DNA of 64,000 nt from Pseudonocardia alaniniphila. GTDB lineage: Bacteria > Actinomycetota > Actinomycetes > Mycobacteriales > Pseudonocardiaceae. Under the pieces are notes generated by a model. That model ran no database searches, was not told the DNA's origin, and was given only the letters and a program-made list of their open reading frames with translations. Positions 8,022-16,630 of the stretch are shown piece after piece. The translations under genes were made by a program, and so were the position numbers. The DNA is taken from positions 124,001 through 188,000 of the forward strand of contig NZ_JAKXMK010000002.1 in NCBI RefSeq assembly GCF_022524485.1. The letters are read 5' to 3'. Each line of letters begins with the position of its first letter. Position 1 is the first letter of the stretch.

Positions 8022-9218
8022 TCAGGTGTGATACAGCCAGTCCACGTGCCGGTAGTCGGTGGGGTCGCGATCGCTCAGGTAGGCGTTGCGCACGGATCGG
8101 AAGAGCCCGTCGCAGTGCCACAGCTCGCCCCAGGTGCGAGCGACCCGCTGGACCTGGGCTGTGCGGGCGGTGCGCAGGTCTGCGTAGTCGGTGAGCGCGG
8201 CGTCCCAGGCGTTCCGGTCGGAGGTGCCGGCACCGGCGTGCTTGGTGATCCGCCCGGCGAGGCAGTCGGCGTCCTCGAGGGCCTGGCAGGCGCCCTGGGC
8301 GAGGTACTGCAGCATCGGGTGGGCGGCGTCGCCGGTGAGGGCGAAGCGGCGGTCGACCCAGCCGCTGATCGGCTCGCGGTCATACATCCGCCACCAGCGA
8401 TCGCGCCACAGGTCGGGCAGGGCGGCGCGGATGGCCTCGCAGGAGCCGGCGAACGCCGCGTCCAGCTCGTCGGGGGTGCCCCAGTCGGGCTCGCCGGCGA
8501 GTGCGCGTGGTGAGCGGAACACCGCCACCTGGTTGAGGATCTCGCCACGACGCAGGGGGTACTGCACGAAGTGGCGTGTCGGCCCGATGTAGACGACGAC
8601 GTCGTCGAGGGTGTGTGCGCTCGTGTCGGGCAGCGCGTCCACCGGCAGCGTTCCCCGGTAGGCGACGTAGGCGGAGCTCACCGGCTCGTCGTCGCTGAGC
8701 AGCCGGCGCAGCCGGGAGTTCAGCCCGTCGGCGGCCAGCACGAGCCGGCCGGTGTCCCGTCGCTCGCCCGACACGGTCGTGGCCTGCTCGTCGTCGATCT
8801 CGATGTCGGTGACCGCGGCCTCGGTCACCAGGTCCACCCCCGCGACGCGGCACGCCTCCAGCAGGATCGAATGCAGGTCGCTGCGGTGAATCACCACGTA
8901 CGGGGCCCCGTAGCGGCGCTCCAGGTCGGCAACGTCCAGGTGGGTCAGCTCCTGTCCGTCGAGGGCATCGCGCAGGACGAGCCGCCGGGGGAGCACGCCG
9001 TGGGCGACGACCTGGTCGAGCAGTTCCCACGAGCGCAGGATCCTGGTGGCGTTGGGTGCCATCTGCAGCCCCGCGCCGACCTCCCCGAACTCGGACGCCT
9101 GCTCCAGCACCCGCACCTGCAGCCCGGCGCGGGCGAGCGCGAGGGCGCTGCCCAGCCCGCCGATCCCGCCGCCGACGACGACCACGTCGACGTCCGTGCC
9201 ACCCGAGGACACCGCCAT
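8022..9218 (-). CDS. FAD-dependent aromatic hydroxylase, 3-hydroxybenzoate 6-monooxygenase-like
   Basis: A 398-residue class A flavoprotein monooxygenase. The Rossmann motif VVGGGIGGLGSALALARAG is at about residues 14-32. The GD motif GDAAHPMLQYLAQGA is near 290. Long stretches resemble, from memory of the family, the Rhodococcus 3-hydroxybenzoate 6-hydroxylase: EFGEVGAGLQ, DEPVSSAYVAYRG, HFVQYPLRRGEILNQVAVF, LWRDRWWRMYDREPI, WGELWHCDG and the DWLY near the C terminus. That enzyme makes gentisate with NADH and O2. No gentisate dioxygenase gene is in the window, so the pathway is incomplete here. Related enzymes for salicylate or hydroxynicotinate are possible. Confidence 0.9.
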   Translation of the reverse strand: MAVSSGGTDVDVVVVGGGIGGLGSALALARAGLQVRVLEQASEFGEVGAGLQMAPNATRILRSWELLDQVVAHGVLPRRLVLRDALDGQELTHLDVADLERRYGAPYVVIHRSDLHSILLEACRVAGVDLVTEAAVTDIEIDDEQATTVSGERRDTGRLVLAADGLNSRLRRLLSDDEPVSSAYVAYRGTLPVDALPDTSAHTLDDVVVYIGPTRHFVQYPLRRGEILNQVAVFRSPRALAGEPDWGTPDELDAAFAGSCEAIRAALPDLWRDRWWRMYDREPISGWVDRRFALTGDAAHPMLQYLAQGACQALEDADCLAGRITKHAGAGTSDRNAWDAALTDYADLRTARTAQVQRVARTWGELWHCDGLFRSVRNAYLSDRDPTDYRHVDWLYHT

Positions 9219-9318
9219 CCGCCCACCTCCGCGTCGAGCATGCCGCTAGCCGCCATGCGAGCGGCACCCCGGTGCCCACGATCTGGACCGAGGTGCCGAT
9301 CGCACGGTCGAGTGCGGC

Positions 9319-9813
9319 TCAGCGGAGCGAGACGGCCACCTGCTCCAGGTGGTCCAACGCCTCCTGCATCCCGTCCTCCATGCCGGAGTTGATGTGGCCG
9401 TCGCGGTTCTCCTGGTTCTGGTGCTGCACGAGGACCGTGAGGGTGGAGCGCCCGTCCTGCTCGGTGAGCGTGACCGTGTTCACGGCCTCTGCGTCGGGCA
9501 TGCCCTCGTAGACCTCGGTGGCGACGATGCGCTCGTTCGGGACGATCTCGCGGTACTCGCCGTGGAAGCCGAACTCGGCTCCGTGTGCTCCGAGGACGAA
9601 GCGCCAGGCGCCGCCGACCCGCAGGTCGACCTCGGCGACCGTGACCTCGCCTCGGTCCCCACCCCACCAGCGCTTGATCAGTTCGGGCGTGGTGTACGCC
9701 CGGAACACCAGATGCCGGGGTGCATCGAATTGCCGGGTGATCAGGATCTGTGTGTCCGTCGGAAGCGTCACCACGGCGCTACGGCTGCTCGTTCCGCTGT
9801 TCATCGTCGCCAT
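9319..9813 (-). CDS. SRPBCC/AHSA1-family protein
   Basis: About 164 residues with the START/AHSA1 fold: ITRQFDAPRHLVFRAYTTPELIKRWW at the front, GGAWRFVLGAHGAEFGFHGEYREIVPNERI in the middle, and a long C-terminal helix (GMEDGMQEALDHLEQVAVSL). These small proteins bind hydrophobic ligands; many are encoded directly after an ArsR regulator, as here. The open frame extends into the ArsR gene, so ATG 9813 (35-bp overlap with ArsR) is taken as the start, with ATG 9804 as an alternative. Translation is probably coupled to ArsR. Ligand unknown. Confidence 0.88.
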   Translation of the reverse strand: MATMNSGTSSRSAVVTLPTDTQILITRQFDAPRHLVFRAYTTPELIKRWWGGDRGEVTVAEVDLRVGGAWRFVLGAHGAEFGFHGEYREIVPNERIVATEVYEGMPDAEAVNTVTLTEQDGRSTLTVLVQHQNQENRDGHINSGMEDGMQEALDHLEQVAVSLR

Positions 9814-10153
9814 TGTCCTCATTCTCCAGTCTCTTGAGATCGTCGAGTACGACATCGAGCCGATCGAAACGCTGCGACCACCACTGCTCGTAGTTCTGCA
9901 CCCAGTCGTGAATGGTTTTGAGGGGGCGGCCGTCGAGCCGGTACATCCGCTGCCGTCCCTCGTCGCGGACGCTGACGAGTCCCACCTCACGCAGTACGCG
10001 CAGGTGCTTGGACACGAGCGGTTGTGCCAGGCCGAGCAGCGCGACGAGTTCGTTCACGGAACGCTCGCCGCCGGCGAGGACGTCGAGGATCTGCCGTCGC
10101 CGAGGTTCGGCCACTGCGTTGAACGCGTCCGATGTCGTCGGTGCTCGTGCCAT
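9779..10153 (-). CDS. ArsR-family repressor
   Basis: A 124-residue winged-helix protein. The HTH lies around residues 15-75 (AEPRRRQILDVLAGGERSV, LAQPLVSKHLRVLREVGLV), followed by a wing (RDEGRQRMYRL). The metal-binding ELCVCDL box of metal-sensing ArsR proteins is absent (VNELVALLG instead), so this belongs to the group coupled to SRPBCC proteins and is unlikely to sense arsenic. A near-perfect promoter with an embedded palindrome lies directly upstream, implying tight autoregulation and a leaderless mRNA. Confidence 0.92.
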   Translation of the reverse strand: MARAPTTSDAFNAVAEPRRRQILDVLAGGERSVNELVALLGLAQPLVSKHLRVLREVGLVSVRDEGRQRMYRLDGRPLKTIHDWVQNYEQWWSQRFDRLDVVLDDLKRLENEDNGDDEQRNEQP

Positions 10154-10159
10154 GAGGGA

Positions 10160-10187
10160 ATCATATACCCATATGGGAATGCGTCAA
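10160..10187 (-). promoter_or_regulatory. Leaderless promoter of arsR with embedded operator
   Basis: On the minus strand TTGACG (10187-10182) and TATGAT (10165-10160) are separated by 16 bp, a near-consensus housekeeping promoter. The -10 element ends six bases before the ArsR ATG, so transcription should begin at or next to the start codon. The spacer holds the 16-bp palindrome ATACCCATATGGGAAT (10165-10180; 14 of 16 symmetric), ideally placed for an ArsR dimer to block RNA polymerase. Confidence 0.65.
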
Positions 10188-10217
10188 GACGCTGCTGCGG
10201 CCCGGATACTTCGGTTC

Positions 10218-11153
10218 ATGGACGAGCCGGCCTCCAGCGAGATCACTTTTGCGGATCTCGAGATGTTCGTGAGCTTCGCCGAGCGCGAACACTTCGGGCG
10301 CACTGCCGCTGACCTGGGCGTCAGTGTGGCGACCGTCCAACGTGGAGTTCGCGCCCTGGAGCGCAAGCTCGGCATCGCGCTCGTCGAGCAGGCGGGCCGC
10401 CAGGTCCGGATGCTCGACGCGGGGCGCGTGCTCGTGCGCGAGGCGCAGGCCGTGCTGCGGGCCCGCCTGGACGCCGTGGACACCACCCGGGCCGAGGCCG
10501 GACGCCCGCAACGGCTCCTCCGGATCGCGCACACCTACTCACTGGGGCTCGGCTTCGTACCCGCTGTACTCGCCGAGCTGCTGCAACAGCAGGCAGGGCT
10601 GCGGTTCCACTGCCGGCAGAGCTCTGCCAACGAGGTGGTGTCCACGTTGCTGCGGGGCGAGTGCGACGTCGCGTTCACCTCGGTCTCGCCGACCGAGGCC
10701 GACCTCGTGGTGGAGCCGCTCTTCACCGAGTACGTGCTCCTCGCGGTCCCGGTCGGCGACCCACTGGCGGAGCGTGACCAGGTGTCGTTGCGCGAGGTGG
10801 CGGGTCGGCCGTTCATCTCGATGGAGCTCGGAGCCAGCAGCCGGACCCACATGATCAACGCGTGTGCGCGCGCCGGGTTCGTGCCCCGGTTCGCGATCGA
10901 GGTCAGCGATCTGTTCGTCGTGGAGGCGATGGTGGGCGCCGGGATCGGTGTGTCGGTGGTGCCCGAGGGGATGAACGACCATCGGCATCCGCGGGTCGCC
11001 CGGATCCGGATCCACGATCCGGACTGGGCCGGGCGCACGATCTTCCTCGCCTACCAGCGGGCGATCGGGCAGCACCCCACCGTCCAGGCCCTCGCCCGCA
11101 TCGCACGGAGACGGGGCCGGGAGCGCGTCTCGGCTCGTGGCTGCGCAGGGTGA
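10218..11153 (+). CDS. LysR-family transcriptional regulator
   Basis: About 311 residues. The N-terminal winged HTH reads FADLEMFVSFAEREHFGRTAADLGVS, with VQRGVRALERKLG completing the recognition region (about residues 9-60). The C-terminal periplasmic-binding-like domain runs from about residue 95 (LRIAHTYSLGLGFVPAVL) to the end and should bind an inducer. The ATG at 10218 is preferred because it puts the HTH at the usual distance; an upstream in-frame ATG lies in the arsR operator. It is 91 bp upstream of the MmgE/PrpD operon on the same strand and may control it, although LysR regulators more often act on divergent genes. Confidence 0.9.
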   Translation: MDEPASSEITFADLEMFVSFAEREHFGRTAADLGVSVATVQRGVRALERKLGIALVEQAGRQVRMLDAGRVLVREAQAVLRARLDAVDTTRAEAGRPQRLLRIAHTYSLGLGFVPAVLAELLQQQAGLRFHCRQSSANEVVSTLLRGECDVAFTSVSPTEADLVVEPLFTEYVLLAVPVGDPLAERDQVSLREVAGRPFISMELGASSRTHMINACARAGFVPRFAIEVSDLFVVEAMVGAGIGVSVVPEGMNDHRHPRVARIRIHDPDWAGRTIFLAYQRAIGQHPTVQALARIARRRGRERVSARGCAG

Positions 11154-11244
11154 GCGCCGGCCGAGTCGATCATTGCGTCGAGTGCAACGGTTCCGGCCGG
11201 GGATGGCGTTGTTCCCTCGCCTTCGCGTTTCTAGCGTCGCTCCC

Positions 11245-12630
11245 ATGCTCCCCGCCGTGTCCGTCGGCTCCACGACGTCCGAGTTCTGCACGCGGCTGGT
11301 GGCCGCAGGTGCCACGCCGCTGCCGCCGCAGGTCGCCCGGGCCGCGCGACGCAGCCTGTTCAACGTGCTCGGCACCGCCATCGGCGCAGCCAGGACGGCC
11401 GCTGTGGACGTGCTGCTGGCGACGGCGCGGGAGCAGGACAGCGGTGCCGAGAACAACGTCATCGTCGCCGGGCGCGACGACACCGTGGACGCGTACTGGG
11501 GCGCCCTGCTCGCGGGCACAGCGGCTCACCTCGACGACTTCGACGACACCCACCTCGCCACGGTGATCCACCCCGGTGCCGCCGTACTCGGGACGCTGCT
11601 CGCGCTGGCTCCCGAGCTCGACGTGGACGGGGAGCGCTACCTCAGCGCGTTCGCGCTGGGCTGCGAGTCGCAGCTGCGCATCGGGAACGCCGTGTCCCCG
11701 AACCACTACGACCGGGGCTGGCACATCACCGGCACGTGCGGGGTGTTCGGCGCGGCCGTGTCCGCGTCGCTGCTGCTGGGGCTCTCGGCAGAGCAGCTGG
11801 AACAGGCGCTCGCCATCGTCTCGACGATGGTGCTCGGGCACCGCGAGGGCTTCGGCTCGATGACCAAGCCGTTCCACCCGGGCAAGGCGGCTGTCAACGG
11901 TGTGCTGGCCGCGCGGCTGGCCGCCGCCGGGATGACCGGCGTCGCCGACCCGCTGGGTGACGGGGGAGTGCTCACGGTGTTCGCGGACGTCGTCGACAAC
12001 GCGGCGCTCGGCGGCAGCTGGGAGCGGGACTGGGAGCTCGAGTACAACGCCTTCAAGCCCTATCCGTGCGGCATCGTGGCGCACCCGGCGATCGATGCCG
12101 CCCGGGCCGCGTCCGCCCAGCTCGACGACCCGGCGGCGATCACCGCGGTGGAGCTGATGTGCCACCCGCTGGTGCCGGAGTTGATGGGCAGACGACAGCC
12201 ACGTGACGGGTTGCAGGCGCGCTTCAGCGCGTACCACGCCGGGGCGGTCGGCCTGCTGGACGGGGAGGTCGGGCTGGTGCAGTTCGGCGACGACCGTGCG
12301 GTTGCGCCCGACGTGGAGCGGCTGCGGGAGCTGATCACGCTGCGACCCAGCGAGGACTGCGCGCGAGACGAGGCGACGATCCGGGTGAACCGGGCCGGCC
12401 GTGACCCGATCTGCGTCCACGTTCCGCACGCCCGCGGGAGCCTCGATCGGCCGCTGACCGACGAGGAGCTCTTCGAGAAGGTCGACCGGCTGGTAGAGCC
12501 GGTTCTCGGCACGGGGGCGGCGCGACGTGTCGCTTCTGCCGTCGATGCCCTCGCCGGGGCGGTGGGGTTCGACGCGGTGATCGCCGCGATCCGCCCGGGC
12601 GGGATCTGCGAGGGGGAGAAGAACCAATGA
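11245..12630 (+). CDS. MmgE/PrpD-family protein (full length)
   Basis: About 461 residues, the normal size for this family of 2-methylcitrate dehydratase and aconitate decarboxylase relatives. Recognisable parts are the N-terminal helix bundle (ARAARRSLFNVLGTAIGAAR), HLDDFDDTHLATVIHPGAAV, the histidine-rich DRGWHITGTCGVFGAA, and FGSMTKPFHPGKAAVNGVLAA. These are family active-site surroundings. The family removes water or CO2 from tricarboxylic or related acids. The ATG at 11245 is chosen over an earlier start that would overlap LysR. It starts an operon with the half-length paralogue, the serine-hydrolase relic and an MFS transporter. Substrate unknown. Confidence 0.88.
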   Translation: MLPAVSVGSTTSEFCTRLVAAGATPLPPQVARAARRSLFNVLGTAIGAARTAAVDVLLATAREQDSGAENNVIVAGRDDTVDAYWGALLAGTAAHLDDFDDTHLATVIHPGAAVLGTLLALAPELDVDGERYLSAFALGCESQLRIGNAVSPNHYDRGWHITGTCGVFGAAVSASLLLGLSAEQLEQALAIVSTMVLGHREGFGSMTKPFHPGKAAVNGVLAARLAAAGMTGVADPLGDGGVLTVFADVVDNAALGGSWERDWELEYNAFKPYPCGIVAHPAIDAARAASAQLDDPAAITAVELMCHPLVPELMGRRQPRDGLQARFSAYHAGAVGLLDGEVGLVQFGDDRAVAPDVERLRELITLRPSEDCARDEATIRVNRAGRDPICVHVPHARGSLDRPLTDEELFEKVDRLVEPVLGTGAARRVASAVDALAGAVGFDAVIAAIRPGGICEGEKNQ

Positions 12631-12645
12631 GGGGGAGACACACCA

Positions 12646-13356
12646 ATGATCACCACCACCGAGGTCGTGGACTTCGTCCGGGAGACCGCGCCGCCGCCCG
12701 CGGCCCTCGACCGCGCCGTTGCTGAGCTCGGCCGCTTCCGGCAGGCAGCTCGCCGCGGATCCGACACGGCCTCTGTGCGCGCGCTGAAGCAGGTCGCGGT
12801 GCGCCCGAGCAGTCTGCTCTGGGCCGCGTGGATCGACGGTGCGGCCGCGGCGGCGGTCCCCGACAGACCGGCATGGGTCGCGGTGTGCGCCGCCGCGAAC
12901 GCGCTGGCCGCCGACGATGCCGCCGCCGCGGAGGCGATCGCCATCGGTGAGGTGGTGGCCGACCGCATCCGTGCCGATCTCGGTGACGCGCACAACGAGT
13001 CGGGCTGGAGTGTGCAGGCCACGGCCGGAGCCATCGGCGCGGCCGCAGCAGCCGGTCGGGCACTCGGCCTGGAGGTCGGCCACCTGCACCACCTGGTCGG
13101 CATCTGTGCGACGCAGGCGACGGGCCTCGCCGCCGCCGCCGAGACGGACACCGGACCCGTGCAGATCGGCAAGGCCGCGGCCAACGCGGTGGAGGCCGCG
13201 CTGCTGAGCCGCAACGGGTTCACCTCCGCGGCCCAGCCTCTCGAAGGCCGACGGGGCCTGTTCGCGTTGATGTCCACCTTCTCCGGAGCGGAGGAGCAGG
13301 ACACGGAGAAGGCGCGGCCCGCGCGCCTGGGCGAGGGTTGGCTCGCCATGGGCTGA
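12646..13356 (+). CDS. Half-length MmgE/PrpD-like protein
   Basis: A 236-residue protein with the helical signatures of the MmgE/PrpD N-terminal domain: WAAWIDGAAAAAV, WSVQATAGAIGAAAAAGRALG, GICATQATGLAAAAETDTGPVQ, IGKAAANAVEAALLSRNGFTS and LEGRRGLFALM. The C-terminal domain of the family is missing, and no decayed remainder of it is visible before the next gene. A good ribosome site (GAGGGGGAGA) precedes ATG 12646, 15 bp after the full-length paralogue ends. It may form a hetero-oligomer with that paralogue, as seen for some split families, but this is inference. Confidence 0.75.
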   Translation: MITTTEVVDFVRETAPPPAALDRAVAELGRFRQAARRGSDTASVRALKQVAVRPSSLLWAAWIDGAAAAAVPDRPAWVAVCAAANALAADDAAAAEAIAIGEVVADRIRADLGDAHNESGWSVQATAGAIGAAAAAGRALGLEVGHLHHLVGICATQATGLAAAAETDTGPVQIGKAAANAVEAALLSRNGFTSAAQPLEGRRGLFALMSTFSGAEEQDTEKARPARLGEGWLAMG

Positions 13357-13406
13357 GCGAGCCCTGCAGGACGACGAGGTCCGCTACCTGATGAAGGGAC
13401 GACGGC

Positions 13407-14757
13407 GTGACCCGCAGCGTCGGTGAGGTCGCCGAGCGGCGCCGTAACGCGCTCGGCCTCAGTACCAAGGAGCTGTGTTCCGCACTGTTCGTGTCCGGAC
13501 GTCGCGGGCCCGACGTCGTCGAGCACGACCTGGGAATGCTGTGCACCAGATTGGCCGGCGGCGTCCTCGATCCCGATGAGATCGCGTTCGCCGTCGGCCC
13601 GGGCATCGTGGTCGGCGCGTTGTCCGACGGGAGCAGGCAGCGTGCGGTCGCGTCCGGTGACAGGGGCGCGGCGTTGGTCGCGTCCGGCCGGCCGGATGTC
13701 TCCGGACGCCCGCTTCGAGCCCGCGAGCTCGACGCGAGGGAGTGGCCCCGGGGGGACGGCTTCCGAGCCGTTGCGGGGTACGCACCGCTGCACGATGCGG
13801 TGCGTACCCACCTCGCGACCTCCGGCGGTCGCGGTGTCGCCGTGGTCCACCGTGGCGTGCTCGTCGCCCAGGACTTCGCGCCGGGATTCGGCCCCGCGGT
13901 CCCCACCCGGGGCTGGGAGACGGCCACGACCTTGACAGCTCTGATCGTCGGGCGGCTGGTCCAGTTGGGACTGCTCGACCCCGAGGCCGCCCCCGTCCCG
14001 ATCCCCGCCTGGCACGGCGACGGCGACGTGCGGGCGGACATCAGCGTCCTCGACCTGATCGGCCTGAAGAGCGGCCTGTCGGTCACGTGCTCCGAGGACG
14101 GTTCGGACGACATGCTGACCGACGCCGACGAGTACTTCGCCCCGTACTTCCGGCCGGTCTCTGTTGCCCAGATGGTGGGAGCGGCGCGCAGCGTGACCTC
14201 CCCGGGCAAGACGTTCTCCTACAAGAACATCGACCATCTCGCGGTGTCGCTCACGTTGCGCGAGATCCTCGGCCCGGACGTCCACGGCTTCCTCAGCGCC
14301 ACGGTTCTTCCCGCGCTGGGGCTGTGGCACTCGGTGCTGGAGACCGACGCCGAGGGTGTGCCGCTGCTCTGCGGTGCCTGGTACACCACGCCGGGCGACC
14401 TGGCCCGGATGGGCGCGCTGCTGCTGGCACGGGGGCGGCCGGCCGGGGAGCAGGTGCTGCCCGGCGCCTGGGTCGACACGATGCTCACCGAGTCGGAGGC
14501 CTCCGGCGCCGGCCGCACGGAGGGGCCTGCTGCCATGTGCCACCCCTACGGCGCCTCGGTGTGGCTCAACCGCGACGCGCATCTCGCCGCCACCGCGCCG
14601 CACGTTCTACGCGCTCGGCAGCTTCGGCCAGGCGGTCTTCGTCCTGCCGGAGCAGGACCTGGTGATCGCCCGGACCGGGCTCGATCACACACCGGACCAC
14701 AACCGACTGATCGGCGCGGTGCTGACCGCGCTGTCCCTCTGCGAGGTGTCACGATGA
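13407..14757 (+). pseudogene. Frameshifted serine-hydrolase (beta-lactamase-fold) gene
   Basis: The product resembles the beta-lactamase/6-aminohexanoate-dimer-hydrolase family: CSALFVSGRR near residues 24-33 and YKN of the YxN motif near 272. At about 14600 the frame breaks. Continuing one base later gives TFYALGSFGQAVFVLPEQDL and a natural stop at 14755-14757, which overlaps the next ATG as ATGA. One extra C around 14601 explains this. The SxxK motif is also lost: WETATTLTALIVG stands where WSxxKSxTALLVG is expected, so Ser and Lys are replaced by Glu and Thr. Without the shift the frame runs on into the MFS gene as an artificial fusion. Either a real pseudogene or a sequencing error on a non-catalytic homologue. 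Confidence 0.7.
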
Positions 14758-16127
14758 CCGTCACCGCGAGGCTCGACCGCATTCCCTGGTCCTCTTATCA
14801 GCGCCGGGTGGCCGGCGTCCTGGCTCTGTGTTTCGCCTTCGAGCTGGCCGACATCAACACGTTCGCCTTCGCCGCTCCCGCTCTGCGCACCTCGCTCGGC
14901 ATCAGCGTCAGAGAAGTCTCGGTGATCACGTCGGCCGGGTTCCTCGGGATGTTCCTCGGTGCCGCCATCGGGGGCCGCGTGGCCGAGCGGTTCGGCCGCC
15001 GCCGGTCGCTCCAGGCCTCGGTGGCGTGGTTCTCCGTCTTCTCGCTGCTGAACGCCGGGGCGTTCGACGCCGCCAGCCTGTTCGTGGCCAGGATCGCGAC
15101 CGGCATCGGGCTGGGCGCGATGACGATCACCGCCATCACCTACCTGGTCGAGCTCGCACCGGCCACCCAGCGCGGACGACTGCAGTCGATCACACTGGCC
15201 ATGGGACTGCTGGGCATCCCCGCGATGTCGTTTTTCGCGCGCGCAGTGATCGGAACCAGCCCCGAGGCGTGGCGACTGGTCTTCATCTTCGGAGGGCTCG
15301 GGCTGCTGCCGCTCCTGCTGATCCGCACGCTTCCGGAGTCGCCGCTGTGGTTGCTCGCGCGTGGCCGCACCGGAGATGCCGAGCGGGTGGTCGACGGCAT
15401 CGAGGTCGAGGTGGCGCGCAAGCACACGCTGCCCCCGGTCATCGTGGAGCCTGCGCCGCCAGAGGCGACCGGCCGGACGAGCGTGCGGATTCTGTTCCAG
15501 GGCGCGCTGGCACGGCGAACGATCATGCTGATGCTGGTGTGGACGTTCCTCACCACCAGCTATTACGGGTTCGCCTCCTTCGCCCCGACCCTGCTGCACG
15601 AACACGGGTTCACCGTCACCGCCAGCGTCGGCTACTCGGCCCTCACCACGCTCGGAGCGGTGCCCGGCGCGCTTCTGGCCTGGCCGGTTGCCGACCGGTT
15701 CGGCCTGCGCGGGCCGGTTGCCGTGTTCGGCCTGGCGTTCGCCGCCTGCGGGCTCGCCTACGGGCTGACGTTCGAGCCCGTGGCGATCGTCGTCTTCGGC
15801 CTTCTCGTCTCGGCGCTGAACCAGACGCTGGTCGCGCTCATGTACTCCTACACCCCGCGGTTGTTCCCGAGCGGCGTCCGCGCCACCGGCACCGGCTTCT
15901 GCTACGGCGTCGGCCGCGTGCTCAACGCAGTGGGTCCCCTGGTGGTGGGGCAGATCTACCTGTCGCTCGGGTACGTGCCGGTCTTCGTGTTCATCGGAGC
16001 TTGTGGCGCGATGATCACTCTCTCCGTCGTGCTGCTGGCCCCCGCCCGGCAACGCATCGACATCGACAGAGACACGGACACCGGTACACGCATGCAAGCC
16101 GGCCCCGCTCGGCCCGCAACGGCCTGA
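14754..16127 (+). CDS. MFS transporter
   Basis: About 457 residues with twelve predicted membrane helices in two halves. The first loop signature is GGRVAERFGRRRSLQ after TM2, and its repeat after TM8 is WPVADRFGLRGPVAVFG. TM1 contains FELADINTFAF and the segment near the second half reads PRLFPSGVRATGTGFCYGVGR, typical of sugar or aromatic-acid proton symporters. The ATG overlaps the natural stop of the upstream gene by four bases, which implies translational coupling. It probably imports the substrate handled by the MmgE/PrpD operon. Confidence 0.9.
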   Translation: MTVTARLDRIPWSSYQRRVAGVLALCFAFELADINTFAFAAPALRTSLGISVREVSVITSAGFLGMFLGAAIGGRVAERFGRRRSLQASVAWFSVFSLLNAGAFDAASLFVARIATGIGLGAMTITAITYLVELAPATQRGRLQSITLAMGLLGIPAMSFFARAVIGTSPEAWRLVFIFGGLGLLPLLLIRTLPESPLWLLARGRTGDAERVVDGIEVEVARKHTLPPVIVEPAPPEATGRTSVRILFQGALARRTIMLMLVWTFLTTSYYGFASFAPTLLHEHGFTVTASVGYSALTTLGAVPGALLAWPVADRFGLRGPVAVFGLAFAACGLAYGLTFEPVAIVVFGLLVSALNQTLVALMYSYTPRLFPSGVRATGTGFCYGVGRVLNAVGPLVVGQIYLSLGYVPVFVFIGACGAMITLSVVLLAPARQRIDIDRDTDTGTRMQAGPARPATA

Positions 16128-16142
16128 GCGGGGCGCGCAGTC

Positions 16143-16499
16143 CTACTCGGCGAACTCGGGGAGTTTCAGCTCGTGAGCGCGCGACCATGTGAAACCGCAG
16201 CTCGGGCACCGGTAGTGGGCGTCGAGCCTGCCGCCCGAGACCACGGCCGCGTACGGCGCGGGAATCGGGACGGGGCCTGAGCACTCGACGCACGCGTCGG
16301 CGAAGGGGAGGGCGGCGCTCATCTCGCAGACGACCTCGAGCCACCGCGACTGCTCGAGTTCGTCGCCCGCGCGGCGGGACGCCTGGCTCAGCGCGTCGAG
16401 CGCCTTGCTCGCCTCCGCGTACTCCGGGAGATGGACGACGGCCGTGTGGTCGAACGTGTCGATTCCCGTGGGGTTCTCGGTGGTGACGCGCGGGGTCAT
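16143..16499 (-). CDS. Small zinc-ribbon protein of unknown function
   Basis: A 118-residue soluble protein. Two CxxC pairs, CVEC (about 70-73) and CPSC (about 97-100), can bind one zinc ion. The N-terminal half is helical and acidic (LPEYAEASKALDALSQASRRAGDELEQ). No catalytic motif is seen. It converges on the MFS gene and has no evident operon partner. I do not recognise the family. Confidence 0.65.
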   Translation of the reverse strand: MTPRVTTENPTGIDTFDHTAVVHLPEYAEASKALDALSQASRRAGDELEQSRWLEVVCEMSAALPFADACVECSGPVPIPAPYAAVVSGGRLDAHYRCPSCGFTWSRAHELKLPEFAE

Positions 16500-16630
16500 G
16501 AGGGGTGGCCTCCAGGCGGGGAGCGTTGGGGGTGCACCTGATCTTTCCGACGCCGCAGCCGGATCGTTACTCGATGTGGGTTACCCGATCGAGGGATATT
16601 GCCGATGAACACGAGTCCGGTAGATGCGCA

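Noticed and set aside
12060-14603. An 847-codon minus-strand frame
   Set aside because: Low-complexity Arg/Pro/Ala sequence antisense to three recognisable genes; a typical GC-rich shadow.
13407-16127. One 906-residue serine-hydrolase/transporter fusion
   Set aside because: The hydrolase homology ends in another frame with a stop that overlaps the transporter ATG. The joined frame between 14605 and 14753 encodes arginine- and proline-rich shadow sequence.
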